From Streptomyces sp. PR69 (GTDB lineage: Bacteria > Actinomycetota > Actinomycetes > Streptomycetales > Streptomycetaceae), in NCBI RefSeq assembly GCF_026420845.1, contig NZ_JAOWCB010000001.1:1-64000 (forward strand): a stretch of 64,000 nt of DNA. Direction: 5' to 3'. Both the position numbers and the translations under genes were made by a program. Below, piece by piece: positions 26,170 to 34,166 of this stretch (positions within the stretch are counted from its first letter, which is position 1; every line of letters begins with the position of its first letter). The notes beneath the pieces are model-generated. The model did not search any database, was not told where the DNA came from, and saw nothing but the letters and a program-made list of their open reading frames with translations.

Positions 26170-26224
26170 TCGTTTGCGGTCGCCTGACGCGCCCTGGTGG
26201 ACGATTCTTCATACTGTGTGATCT

Positions 26225-27475
26225 ATGAATCGCACGCCGCACATCCGGACCGTTGTCAGCTGCACGCTGCTGGTCGTGACCTTCGGGGCGGTCGCGACGG
26301 CGTGCAGCGGCCCTGACGGCCACCCGCTGTCCGCCCAGCCCTACGACGCGGCGCACCAGGTCGCCTTCAACGCCGAGGACGACGGCGCCAAGGTGGACCC
26401 CGACCGGCCGCTGGAAGTCACCGCCAAGGGCGGCGACGGACGCATCACCGATGTCACCGCCATCGACGACAAGGGCCACTTCCTCGCCGGAGAGCTCTCC
26501 GCGGACGGCACACGCTGGCGCTCCACCGCCGCGCTCGGCGCCGGAGTCAAGTACACCGTGCGGGTCTCCACAGAGGACGAGGACGGCGCTCCAGGCCTCA
26601 GGACGCTCACCTTCGAGACGTCCCCGGCCAAACGCCACCTCACCGTCGAATTCGGCCCGGAGTCGGGCACGTACGGCGTCGGCCAGCCCATCACGGCGGA
26701 ACTCAACCGCCCGGTGAAGGACAAGAAGGCCAGGACCGTCGTCGAGCGTGCGCTGAAGGTCGAGTCCACGCCGCGTGTGACCGGCGCCTGGCACTGGGTG
26801 GACGACAAGACCCTGCACTACCGCCCCAAGGACTACTGGCCCAGCGGCGCAAAGGTCCGCGCGGTCAGCAACCTCCAGGGCGTCAAGGTCGCCGACAAGC
26901 TCTACGGCAAGGCGTCCAAGCCGGTGGAGCTCACGATCGGGGACCGCGTCGAGGCCATCACCGACGCCTCCGCACACAGCATGACGGTCAAGCGCAACGG
27001 AAAAGTGATCAACACCATTCCGGTGACCACCGGCAAACCGGGCTTCTCCACCCGTAACGGAACCAAAGTGGTGCTGGAGAAGCAGTACTTCGTACGAATG
27101 CGCAGCTCGACCGTCGGCATCGGCGGCAGTGAGTTCTACGACCTGCCCGTCTACTACGCGACCCGGGTCACCTGGAGCGGTGAGTATGTGCACGCCGCGC
27201 CCTGGTCCGCGGGCTCGCACGGGTACGCCAACGTCAGCCACGGCTGTGTGGGCATGTCCACGGGCAACGCCGCCTGGTTCTACGAGAACGTGCGGCCGGG
27301 CGATCTGGTCACGGTCGTCAACAGCTACGGCGAGAAGATGCCCACGTTCGGCAATGGCTTCGGCGACTGGAACATGCCCTGGGACAAGTGGCGCAAGGGC
27401 AGCGCCCTGATCGGCGGCACCCGCGACGGAGCCAGCCCCGTCGACACGGCCCGCCTGCGCCCCCAGGCGCTGTGA
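26225..27475 (+). CDS. L,D-transpeptidase lipoprotein (YkuD, LdtMt2-like)
   Basis: This enzyme makes 3-3 crosslinks in peptidoglycan. The 416-aa product has a lipoprotein signal with ATAC (lipobox Cys near residue 27), two Ig-like domains (about 45-255; RPLEVTAKGGDGRITDVT and GQPITAELNRPV), and the YkuD catalytic domain with HGYANVSHGCVGMS, Cys341 and His339. This Ig-Ig-YkuD order is that of LdtMt2. TACTGT at 26212-26217 ends eight bases before the ATG and no ribosome site is seen, so translation may be leaderless. It separates ctaCDF from ctaE-qcrCAB. Confidence 0.93.
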   Translation: MNRTPHIRTVVSCTLLVVTFGAVATACSGPDGHPLSAQPYDAAHQVAFNAEDDGAKVDPDRPLEVTAKGGDGRITDVTAIDDKGHFLAGELSADGTRWRSTAALGAGVKYTVRVSTEDEDGAPGLRTLTFETSPAKRHLTVEFGPESGTYGVGQPITAELNRPVKDKKARTVVERALKVESTPRVTGAWHWVDDKTLHYRPKDYWPSGAKVRAVSNLQGVKVADKLYGKASKPVELTIGDRVEAITDASAHSMTVKRNGKVINTIPVTTGKPGFSTRNGTKVVLEKQYFVRMRSSTVGIGGSEFYDLPVYYATRVTWSGEYVHAAPWSAGSHGYANVSHGCVGMSTGNAAWFYENVRPGDLVTVVNSYGEKMPTFGNGFGDWNMPWDKWRKGSALIGGTRDGASPVDTARLRPQAL

Positions 27476-27637
27476 TTCTTGTGGCTCCTTCGCCTCCGGG
27501 GCGCCTTAGCGTCTGTCGACGGTCGATCATGCTCGGTCCCTCGTTCCTCACGACCTGCGCGTGATCTCCCTTTCGACACCCGCGCACCCCTTCGGCTCAC
27601 TCGCCCATGGGGTGAGGCAACGGGTGTGAGCAGGCCT
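27476..27637. other. Short convergent gap, possible dispersed repeat
   Basis: The 160 bp between the transpeptidase and the receiver-like gene show no open frame of merit. The composition is less GC-rich than the neighbours (CTCGGTCCCTCGTTCCTCAC) and has several short palindromes (GTCGACGGTCGA). A dispersed element is possible; I could not test this. Confidence 0.35.
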
Positions 27638-28039
27638 CTACGCCTCCACGGAGAGTCTGCTGCGCAGCAGCGCGGCCAGTGAGTCGGCGAACTCCACCGG
27701 CTCCACCGGCAGCGTCACCGCGGCGTCCGCGCGGCTCCAGGAGGCCAGCCAGGCGTCCTGGGGGCGGCCGATCAGCAGCAGCACGGGCGGGCAGTCGAAG
27801 ATCTCGTCCTTGATCTGCCGGCACACCCCCATGCCGCCCGCCGGCACCGTCTCCCCGTCCAGGACGCAGACGTCCACGCCCCCGCCCTGCAGGGCCTTGA
27901 GCACCGCGGGCAGGGTCGCGCACTCGACGAAGTCGACCGGGGGAACGTCGGCGGCCGGCCTGCGGCCCGCCGCCAGCCGCACCTGCGCGCGGGTGTTCGC
28001 GTCGTCGCTGTAGACCAGCACGGTGGCGCTCGACTGCAT
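27638..28039 (-). CDS. Receiver-like single-domain protein
   Basis: The 133-aa product begins MQSSATVLVYSDDANTRAQVRLAAG with GGAGGAACA directly before the ATG. The fold pattern resembles a response-regulator receiver: acidic pair near residue 11-12 (SDD), VDVCVLDGE with an Asp where the phospho-acceptor lies, and VLLLIGRPQD for strand 4. No output domain is present. Whether it is phosphorylated is uncertain. It lies between the cta genes and may tune the respiratory block, which is inference. Confidence 0.8.
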   Translation of the reverse strand: MQSSATVLVYSDDANTRAQVRLAAGRRPAADVPPVDFVECATLPAVLKALQGGGVDVCVLDGETVPAGGMGVCRQIKDEIFDCPPVLLLIGRPQDAWLASWSRADAAVTLPVEPVEFADSLAALLRSRLSVEA

Positions 28040-28098
28040 TGTTCCTCCGAGTTCGTCGTCGTACATCGGCGGCGGTGCCCAAGGGACCGATGCGGCGG

Positions 28099-28125
28099 AT
28101 GCTACTCCGTCCGACAGCTTGTCAA
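28099..28125 (-). promoter_or_regulatory. Candidate promoter of the receiver-like gene
   Basis: On the minus strand TTGACA (28120-28125) is followed after 15 bases by TAGCAT (28099-28104). The -35 is perfect but the spacer is short. It would start transcription about 50 bases before the gene. Confidence 0.5.
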
Positions 28126-28240
28126 CACTGGTTCGGACAGTGCTTCGAGCGGGTCGCCCCAGCGCCCGGATGGGCCGTTCGGGCTGGACACAGCGCACGG
28201 ACACACCGAACGGCACCCCCCGGAGTGAGGGCGGGATAAG

Positions 28241-28261
28241 CGACCGACATAATGTCGGTCG
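28241..28261 (+). promoter_or_regulatory. 21-bp palindrome spanning the ctaE start codon
   Basis: CGACCGACAT (28241-28250) and ATGTCGGTCG (28252-28261) are perfect arms around a single A. The right arm begins with the ctaE ATG. There is no normal ribosome site. In DNA it could be an operator; in RNA the single-base spacer is too short to close a full hairpin, so any stem would lose its inner pairs. Confidence 0.75.
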
Positions 28262-28872
28262 TGGCGACAGCAACGACAGTAGATACCGGGCACGCGCACC
28301 CGTCGGTCAATCGGCCGAACCTCACCAGCGTCGGAACCATCATCTGGCTGAGTTCCGAGCTGATGTTCTTCGCGGCCCTCTTCGCGATGTACTTCACCCT
28401 GCGATCGGTGATGGGCGCGGAGTACTGGGCGGAACAGGCCTCGGCCCTGAACTTCCCGTTCTCCGCGACCAACACCACGATCCTGGTGCTCTCCTCTCTC
28501 ACCTGCCAGCTCGGCGTGTTCGCCGCCGAGCGCGGTGATGTGAAGAAGCTGCGCACCTGGTTCGTGATCACGTTCGTGATGGGTGCGATCTTCATCGGCG
28601 GGCAGGTGTACGAGTACACCGAGCTGGTCAAGCACGAGGGCCTGTCGCTCTCGTCCGATCCGTACGGCTCGGTCTTCTACCTGACCACCGGCTTCCACGG
28701 CCTGCATGTGACGGGCGGACTCATCGCCTTCCTGCTGGTCCTCGGCCGTACGTACGCGGCCAGGAGGTTCACCCACGAGCAGGCAACCGCCGCCATCGTC
28801 GTGTCCTACTACTGGCACTTCGTCGATGTCGTCTGGATCGGCCTCTTCGCCACGATCTACATGATCAAGTAA
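28252..28872 (+). CDS. ctaE: Cytochrome c oxidase subunit III
   Basis: The 206-aa subunit III has five transmembrane segments, as is usual for actinobacteria, with [63 protein letters not shown] and [21 protein letters not shown]. The conserved Glu of helix III (QVYEY) and His residues of the family are present. It heads ctaE-qcrCAB and so links the oxidase to the bcc complex. The start codon lies in a perfect 21-bp palindrome; an alternative GTG three codons later (28261) exists. Confidence 0.95.
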   Translation: MSVVATATTVDTGHAHPSVNRPNLTSVGTIIWLSSELMFFAALFAMYFTLRSVMGAEYWAEQASALNFPFSATNTTILVLSSLTCQLGVFAAERGDVKKLRTWFVITFVMGAIFIGGQVYEYTELVKHEGLSLSSDPYGSVFYLTTGFHGLHVTGGLIAFLLVLGRTYAARRFTHEQATAAIVVSYYWHFVDVVWIGLFATIYMIK

Positions 28873-28984
28873 CCGGCCGCGGCCAGCGGCCGGCCGCGGC
28901 GTGACCGCCGCACGTGCCGGGCCCTGACCGCCGCCGCACAGTCCAGAAGCACCGACGCAGAAGATCCTGACACCGGGGTAATCC

Positions 28985-29794
28985 GTGAAAAAGCTCTCCG
29001 CACGACGACGCCACCCGCTGGCGGCGGTCGTCGTCCTACTCCTCGCGCTGGCGGCCACTGGGGGGCTGTATGCCGCGTTCGCGCCCGCGGACAAGGCGCA
29101 GGCTGAAGAAACCGCCCAGTCCCTCGCCATCGAGGAGGGCAAGAAGCTCTACACCGTCGGCTGCGCCAGCTGCCACGGAACCGGCGGTCAGGGCACCACT
29201 GACGGTCCCAGTCTGGTCGGCGTGGGCTCCGCGGCAGTCGACTTCCAGGTCGGCACCGGCCGGATGCCGGCCATGCAGCCGGGCGCGCAGGTCCCGAAGA
29301 AGCCGAAGGTCTACTCGCAGGCCGAGATCGACCAGCTCGCGGCGTACGTCGCCTCGCTCGGCGCCGGTCCGATCACGCCCACCAAGGAGCAGTACGACCC
29401 CGCCGGGGCGGACATCGCCAAGGGCGGTGAGCTGTTCCGCACCAACTGCGCCCAGTGCCACAACTTCACCGGTGAGGGCGGCGCGCTGACGAACGGCAAG
29501 TTCGCCCCGAGCCTTGAGGGCGTCAGCTCCAAGCACATCTACGAGGCCATGCAGACCGGCCCGCAGAACATGCCGTCCTTCCCCGACGCGACGATGCCCG
29601 AGCAGGAGAAGCGGGACATCATCGCGTACATCGAGGCTGTCAACGGCGATGAGACCCCGACCCCCGGCGGCTTCGGTCTGGGCGGGCTCGGCCCGGTCAG
29701 CGAGGGCCTGTTCGGCTGGATCTTCGGTCTCGGCTCGCTCGTCGCAGTCGCCGTCTGGGTTGCGGCCCACACCGCTAAGGCCAAGAAGTCATGA
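28985..29794 (+). CDS. qcrC: Cytochrome bc1 complex diheme cytochrome c subunit
   Basis: QcrC passes electrons from the Rieske centre to CuA of the aa3 oxidase, replacing a soluble cytochrome c. The 269-aa product has an N-terminal membrane anchor (13-32), two heme sites C60-A-S-C-H64 and C155-A-Q-C-H159 with Met ligands downstream, and a C-terminal transmembrane helix (about 243-262). Start GTG at 28985. The stop overlaps qcrA by ATGA. Confidence 0.96.
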   Translation: MKKLSARRRHPLAAVVVLLLALAATGGLYAAFAPADKAQAEETAQSLAIEEGKKLYTVGCASCHGTGGQGTTDGPSLVGVGSAAVDFQVGTGRMPAMQPGAQVPKKPKVYSQAEIDQLAAYVASLGAGPITPTKEQYDPAGADIAKGGELFRTNCAQCHNFTGEGGALTNGKFAPSLEGVSSKHIYEAMQTGPQNMPSFPDATMPEQEKRDIIAYIEAVNGDETPTPGGFGLGGLGPVSEGLFGWIFGLGSLVAVAVWVAAHTAKAKKS

Positions 29795-30846
29795 GTACCC
29801 AAGAGATTCCAGAAGAGAACCTGCCGTCAGGGCAGGGCGAAGCCGCCCATGGCGCGGTGAAGGTCGCCGAGGATCCGTTCGCCGACCCCGGGCTGCCGGC
29901 GCACAAGCCGCGTGTCCAGGACATCGACGAGCGGGCCGCCAAGCGCTCCGAGCGCACGGTCGCGCTGCTGTTCACGGTCTCGATGCTGTCCACGATCGGC
30001 TTTATCGCGTCGTTCGTGATCTTCCCGGTCGACCACATCGTCTACATCTGGCCGTTCGGGCACATCAGCTCGCTGAACTTCTCGCTCGGCATGACCCTCG
30101 GGCTCGCCCTGTTCTGCATCGGCGCGGGCGCGGTCCACTGGGCCCGCACCCTGATGTCGGATGTGGAGACCGCCCAGGAGCGCCACCCGATCGAGGCGAC
30201 CCCCGAGGTCAAGGCCAAGGTCATGGAGGACTTCCGGGCCGGCGCCGCGGAGTCCCAGCTGGGCCGCCGCAAGCTGATCCGCAACACCATGTTCGGCGCG
30301 CTGGCCATGGTGCCGCTCTCCGGTGTGGTGCTGCTGCGCGAACTGGGTCCGCTGCCCGAGGACAAGCTCCGCCACACGCTGTGGGCCCGGGGCAAGATGC
30401 TCATCAACCAGAACACCAATGAGCCGCTGCGTCCCGGGGACGTCGCGGTGGGATCGCTGACCTTCGCGATCCCCGAGGGCCTGGAAGAGAGCGACCACAA
30501 CTTCAACACCGAGATCGCCAAGGCCGCCCTGATGATCGTCCGGCTCCAGCCCGGCGACATCAAGGACAAGCAGGAGCTGGAGTGGTCCCACGAGGGCATC
30601 GTGGCCTACTCGAAGATCTGCACCCATGTCGGCTGCCCGATCAGCCTGTACGAGCAGCAGACGCACCATGTGCTGTGCCCGTGCCACCAGTCCACCTTCG
30701 ACCTCGCCGACGGCGCCCGTGTCATCTTCGGCCCGGCCGGGCACGCCCTTCCGCAGCTGCGGATCGGCGTCAATGACGAGGGTTATCTCGAGGCGCTCGG
30801 CGACTTCGAAGAGCCCGTCGGTCCTGCCTTCTGGGAGCGCGGATGA
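29791..30846 (+). CDS. qcrA: Cytochrome bc1 complex Rieske iron-sulfur subunit
   Basis: The 351-aa Rieske protein has the [2Fe-2S] site C277-T-H279-V-G-C282 and C296-P-C298-H299, with Cys282 and Cys298 forming the disulfide. Three hydrophobic segments (about 57-79, 94-116 and 165-183) precede it, typical of actinobacterial QcrA, unlike the single helix of mitochondrial Rieske proteins. It overlaps both neighbours by ATGA, so qcrCAB is translated as a unit. Confidence 0.96.
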   Translation: MSTQEIPEENLPSGQGEAAHGAVKVAEDPFADPGLPAHKPRVQDIDERAAKRSERTVALLFTVSMLSTIGFIASFVIFPVDHIVYIWPFGHISSLNFSLGMTLGLALFCIGAGAVHWARTLMSDVETAQERHPIEATPEVKAKVMEDFRAGAAESQLGRRKLIRNTMFGALAMVPLSGVVLLRELGPLPEDKLRHTLWARGKMLINQNTNEPLRPGDVAVGSLTFAIPEGLEESDHNFNTEIAKAALMIVRLQPGDIKDKQELEWSHEGIVAYSKICTHVGCPISLYEQQTHHVLCPCHQSTFDLADGARVIFGPAGHALPQLRIGVNDEGYLEALGDFEEPVGPAFWERG

Positions 30847-32477
30847 GTACTGCGACTGCGACCGAAGCAAAGAACCGCAAGGCACCCGCGGGCGAGCGGG
30901 TCGCCGACTGGGCGGACGGCCGACTGGGGATCTACTCCCTGGCCAAGGCCAATATGCGGAAGATCTTCCCGGACCACTGGTCCTTCATGCTGGGCGAGGT
31001 CGCCCTCTACAGCTTCATCATCATCATCCTCACGGGTGTGTATCTGACGCTGTTCTTCCACCCGAGCATGAACGAGATCGAGTACCACGGCTCGTATGTG
31101 CCGATGCAGGGCATCCGGATGACCGAGGCCTACGCCTCGACCCTGGACATCAGCTTCGACGTCCGCGGCGGTCTGCTGATCCGGCAGATCCACCACTGGG
31201 CGGCGCTGATCTTCCTGGCCGCGATGTTCGTGCACATGATGCGCGTCTTCTTCACCGGCGCGTTCCGCAAGCCGCGTGAGCTGAACTGGCTCTTCGGCTT
31301 CCTGCTGTTCGTCCTCGGCATGTTCACCGGCTTCACCGGCTACTCGCTCCCGGACGACCTGCTCTCCGGCACCGGTGTCCGCTTCACCCAGGGCGCGATC
31401 CTGTCGACGCCGATCGTCGGCACGTACATCTCGATGTTCCTGTTCGGCGGGGAGTTCCCCGGCCACGACATGGTGGCCCGGTTCTACTCGATCCACATCC
31501 TGCTGCTGCCGGGCATCATGCTCGGCCTTGTGGTGGCACACCTGATCCTGGTCTTCTACCACAAGCACACGCAGTTCGGCGGTCCCGGCAAGACCGAGAA
31601 GAACGTCGTCGGCATGCCGCTGCTGCCGGTCTACATGGCCAAGGCGGGAGGCTTCTTCTTCCTGGTCTTCGGCGTGATCGCGATGATCGCGGCGATGTTC
31701 ACGATCAACCCGGTGTGGGCGCTCGGCCCGTACCGCCCGGACCAGGTGTCCACCGGCGCCCAGCCCGACTGGTACATGGGCTTCGCCGAAGGTCTGATCC
31801 GGGTGATGCCCGGCTGGGAGATCAATATCGCGGGCCATACGCTCGTCCTGGGCGTGTTCATCCCGCTGGTGATCTTCGGTGTGATGCTCGGCGCGATCGC
31901 GGTCTACCCGTTCATCGAGTCGTGGATCACCGGCGACAAGCGCGAGCACCACATCCTGGACCGCCCGCGCAACGCGCCGACCCGCACCGCGCTGGGCGTC
32001 GCCTGGATCACCGCGTACGTCCTGATGCTGATCGGCGGCGGAAACGACATCTTCGCCACGCACTTCCATCTGTCGATCAACGCGATCACCTGGTTTGTGC
32101 GGATCATGTACTTCGTCGGGCCGGTCCTGGCGTTCGTCGTCACCAAGCGGATCTGCCTCGGCCTCCAGCGCCGCGACAAGGAGAAGGTGCTGCACGGACG
32201 TGAGTCCGGCATCATCAAGCGCCTGCCGCACGGTGAGTTCGTCGAGGTCCATGAGCCGCTCGACCCGGAGGCCCGCTACCAGCTCGTCGCGCACGAGCAG
32301 TACGAGCCGGCCGAGATCGGCCCGGAGGTCGACGAGAACGGCGTCAAGCGCAAGATCAAGCGCTCGGAGAAGCTCCGCGCCAAGCTCAGCAAGGGCTACT
32401 ACGGCGAGGGGAACCAGATCCCCAAGCCCACGGCCGAGGAGTACCGGGAGATCACGAGCGGCCACGGCCACCACTGA
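30843..32477 (+). CDS. qcrB: Cytochrome bc1 complex cytochrome b subunit
   Basis: QcrB binds two b hemes and the menaquinol sites. The 544-aa product has heme-ligand helices ([28 protein letters not shown] and [27 protein letters not shown]), the Qo motif as PDWYMGF where mitochondria have PEWY, and a long charged C-terminal extension of more than 100 residues ending EITSGHGHH, as in other actinobacteria. The His-rich end is unusual. A terminator follows after 26 bp. Confidence 0.97.
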   Translation: MSTATATEAKNRKAPAGERVADWADGRLGIYSLAKANMRKIFPDHWSFMLGEVALYSFIIIILTGVYLTLFFHPSMNEIEYHGSYVPMQGIRMTEAYASTLDISFDVRGGLLIRQIHHWAALIFLAAMFVHMMRVFFTGAFRKPRELNWLFGFLLFVLGMFTGFTGYSLPDDLLSGTGVRFTQGAILSTPIVGTYISMFLFGGEFPGHDMVARFYSIHILLLPGIMLGLVVAHLILVFYHKHTQFGGPGKTEKNVVGMPLLPVYMAKAGGFFFLVFGVIAMIAAMFTINPVWALGPYRPDQVSTGAQPDWYMGFAEGLIRVMPGWEINIAGHTLVLGVFIPLVIFGVMLGAIAVYPFIESWITGDKREHHILDRPRNAPTRTALGVAWITAYVLMLIGGGNDIFATHFHLSINAITWFVRIMYFVGPVLAFVVTKRICLGLQRRDKEKVLHGRESGIIKRLPHGEFVEVHEPLDPEARYQLVAHEQYEPAEIGPEVDENGVKRKIKRSEKLRAKLSKGYYGEGNQIPKPTAEEYREITSGHGHH

Positions 32478-32503
32478 TCCCTGATCGGACAGTCCGCCAC
32501 GGC

Positions 32504-32536
32504 AAGAGCCCCGTCCATGCGCTGGACGGGGCTCTT
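32504..32536 (+). terminator. Terminator after qcrB
   Basis: AAGAGCCCCGTCCA (32504-32517) and TGGACGGGGCTCTT (32523-32536) are perfect 14-bp arms around TGCGC. Confidence 0.9.
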
Positions 32537-32561
32537 CGCCGTCTCCGGGGCTGGATAGGGT

Positions 32562-32604
32562 GGTATGCATACCCCGCGTATGCATACCCGGTGGATGTGT
32601 ATAC
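32562..32604 (+). promoter_or_regulatory. Palindrome array upstream of trpD
   Basis: GGTATGCATACC (32562-32573) is a perfect 12-bp palindrome. GTATGCATAC repeats at 32578-32587 and GTATAC at 32599-32604. Their centres are 15 and 19 bp apart. They lie between the qcrB terminator and the trpD ATG at 32648, where an operator is expected. No regulator is known to me for this word. Confidence 0.65.
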
Positions 32605-32647
32605 GTGCGGACGCATCCCCATCGGCTGTGGACCCCAGGAGCGGACC

Positions 32648-33712
32648 ATGAACGTTGTGACCCCGGTCGGCGGCGACAGCGTGGCGGACCTCTCCTGGCC
32701 CGTCGTGCTGAACGCCCTGCTGGACAACCGCGACCAGAGCGCGGAGGCCACCGCCTGGGCGATGGACCGCATCCTCAGCGGCGAGGCCACCAACGCCCAG
32801 ATCGCGGGCTTCGCCGTCGCCCTGCGCGCCAAGGGCGAGACGGTCGAGGAGATCTCCGGCCTGGTGCGCACCATGTACCGGCACGCCAATGTGATCGAGG
32901 TGCCCGGCAGAACCGTCGACATCGTCGGCACCGGCGGCGACGGCGCGAAGACGGTCAACATCTCCACGATGTCGGCGATCGTCGTCGCCGGCGCCGGAGC
33001 GAAGGTCGTCAAGCACGGCAACCGCGCCGCGTCCTCCGCGAGCGGCGCCTCCGACGTGCTGGAGAAGCTCGGCGTCAATCTGGAGCTCACCCCCCAGCGG
33101 GTCGCCCAGGTCGCCGAGGAGGCCGGGATCACCTTCTGCTTCGCGGTGAAGTTCCACCCGGCGCTGCGGCATGTGGCCGCGGCCCGCAAGGAGCTGGGAA
33201 TCCGTACCACGTTCAACTTCCTAGGCCCGCTGACCAACCCCGCACGGGTCAAGGCACAGGCCACCGGCGTGGCGGACGCCCGGATGGCCCCGATCATGGC
33301 CGGAGTGCTCGCCGAGCGCGGTTCCTCGGCCCTTGTCTTCCGCGGCGATGACGGTCTGGACGAGCTGACCACCACGGCCACCTCGCGCGTGTGGACCGTA
33401 CGCGACGGCCAGGTGCGGGAGGAGAGCTTCGACCCCCGGGACGTCGGCATCGAGCTGGTGCCCGTGGAGGCGCTGCGCGGCGGCGACTCGTCGTATAACG
33501 CCGATGTCGCCCGCCGGCTCCTGGACGGCGAGCAGGGCCCCGTACGGGACGCGGTGCTGCTCAACGCGGCGGCGGCGCTGGCCGCCCTGGAGCCGGCCGA
33601 CGGCACGCTCGCCGAGCGGCTGGCGGCGGGCATCGAGCAGGCGGCGCAGTCGATCGACTCCGGCGCGGCCAAGGCGGCGCTGGAGCGTTGGGTCGCGGCG
33701 AGCAACGCCTGA
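32648..33712 (+). CDS. trpD: Anthranilate phosphoribosyltransferase
   Basis: TrpD joins anthranilate and PRPP in tryptophan biosynthesis. The 354-aa product has the family blocks [18 protein letters not shown] (PRPP/diphosphate loop), [21 protein letters not shown], and [25 protein letters not shown] lies before the ATG. It stands alone, apart from other trp genes; an anthranilate synthase fusion is encoded at 62.3 kb. In Streptomyces trp genes are scattered, so this is usual. Confidence 0.96.
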   Translation: MNVVTPVGGDSVADLSWPVVLNALLDNRDQSAEATAWAMDRILSGEATNAQIAGFAVALRAKGETVEEISGLVRTMYRHANVIEVPGRTVDIVGTGGDGAKTVNISTMSAIVVAGAGAKVVKHGNRAASSASGASDVLEKLGVNLELTPQRVAQVAEEAGITFCFAVKFHPALRHVAAARKELGIRTTFNFLGPLTNPARVKAQATGVADARMAPIMAGVLAERGSSALVFRGDDGLDELTTTATSRVWTVRDGQVREESFDPRDVGIELVPVEALRGGDSSYNADVARRLLDGEQGPVRDAVLLNAAAALAALEPADGTLAERLAAGIEQAAQSIDSGAAKAALERWVAASNA

Positions 33713-33820
33713 GCGCGCGCTCTGCGCGGACCGCGGACGGCCCTCGCGCGGACCGCGGCGCGAGCTGTGCGGGGATCGCGCGAGCGTCGCGCGAGCGTCG
33801 CGCGGGCCTCGTGTGTGACA

Positions 33821-33854
33821 CAAGGCGCAGTCCGGATTGCGGGACTGCGCCTTG
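33821..33854 (+). terminator. Terminator after trpD
   Basis: CAAGGCGCAGTCC (33821-33833) pairs with GGACTGCGCCTTG (33842-33854) with an eight-base loop. Confidence 0.85.
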
Positions 33855-33879
33855 CGCATGCTGAGACATATGGCAGGAT
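33852..33879 (+). promoter_or_regulatory. Candidate promoter of the SAM-IV riboswitch transcript
   Basis: TTGCGC (33852-33857) and CAGGAT (33874-33879) are spaced by 16 bases. The predicted start near 33886 is right at the beginning of the riboswitch. The -35 overlaps the trpD terminator stem. Confidence 0.55.
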
Positions 33880-33886
33880 GCTCAGC

Positions 33887-34008
33887 AAGGTCATGAGTGA
33901 CAGCGACTACGGCCCCGGCCCGCTGTCCGGCAACCCTCCGTCCGTGGCGGGGTGCCCCGGGTGAAGACCAGGCCGTGGGCAGCGAGGTCCGCGGCAAGCG
34001 CGGACCCC
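33887..34008 (+). ncRNA. SAM-IV-type riboswitch
   Basis: The leader contains GGTCATGAGTGACAGCG, CGCTGTCCGGCAACCCTCC, then GGCGGGGTGCCCCGGGTGAAGA and a further stem with GTCCGCGGCAAGCGCGGAC. The first two blocks are the SAM-I/SAM-IV binding core; the arrangement after them fits SAM-IV, found in actinobacteria upstream of methionine and cysteine genes. Recognition is by eye from memory; a covariance search with the Rfam SAM-IV model would settle it. Confidence 0.85.
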
Positions 34009-34066
34009 TGCGAACCCTGGGGTCCTGGTCCTCAAGGGAGCAGTTTCGTGAGCAAGCGAATGCGCT

Positions 34067-34088
34067 AGGGCCGTCTGGCCCCTTCTTT
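34067..34088 (+). terminator. Terminator of the riboswitch expression platform
   Basis: AGGGCC (34067-34072), a GTCT loop and GGCCCC, then TTCTTT form an intrinsic-type terminator in the leader. It lies between the riboswitch core and the coding start at 34167. SAM binding would favour it and shut the gene; this is inference from the class. Confidence 0.65.
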
Positions 34089-34166
34089 CATGTCTCCGCG
34101 CGGCGGCGCCCGCCGTGTGTCGAGCTTTCACAGCCATCTCGCCTTGTCCCACCGGGAGTCACCGCC

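Noticed and set aside
27476-27637. Insertion-sequence remnant after the L,D-transpeptidase
   Set aside because: Composition is a little different, but no inverted ends, target repeats or transposase fragments can be shown.
30783-32585. 600-codon open frame opposite qcrB
   Set aside because: Same reason: it is a shadow of qcrB with no recognisable domain.
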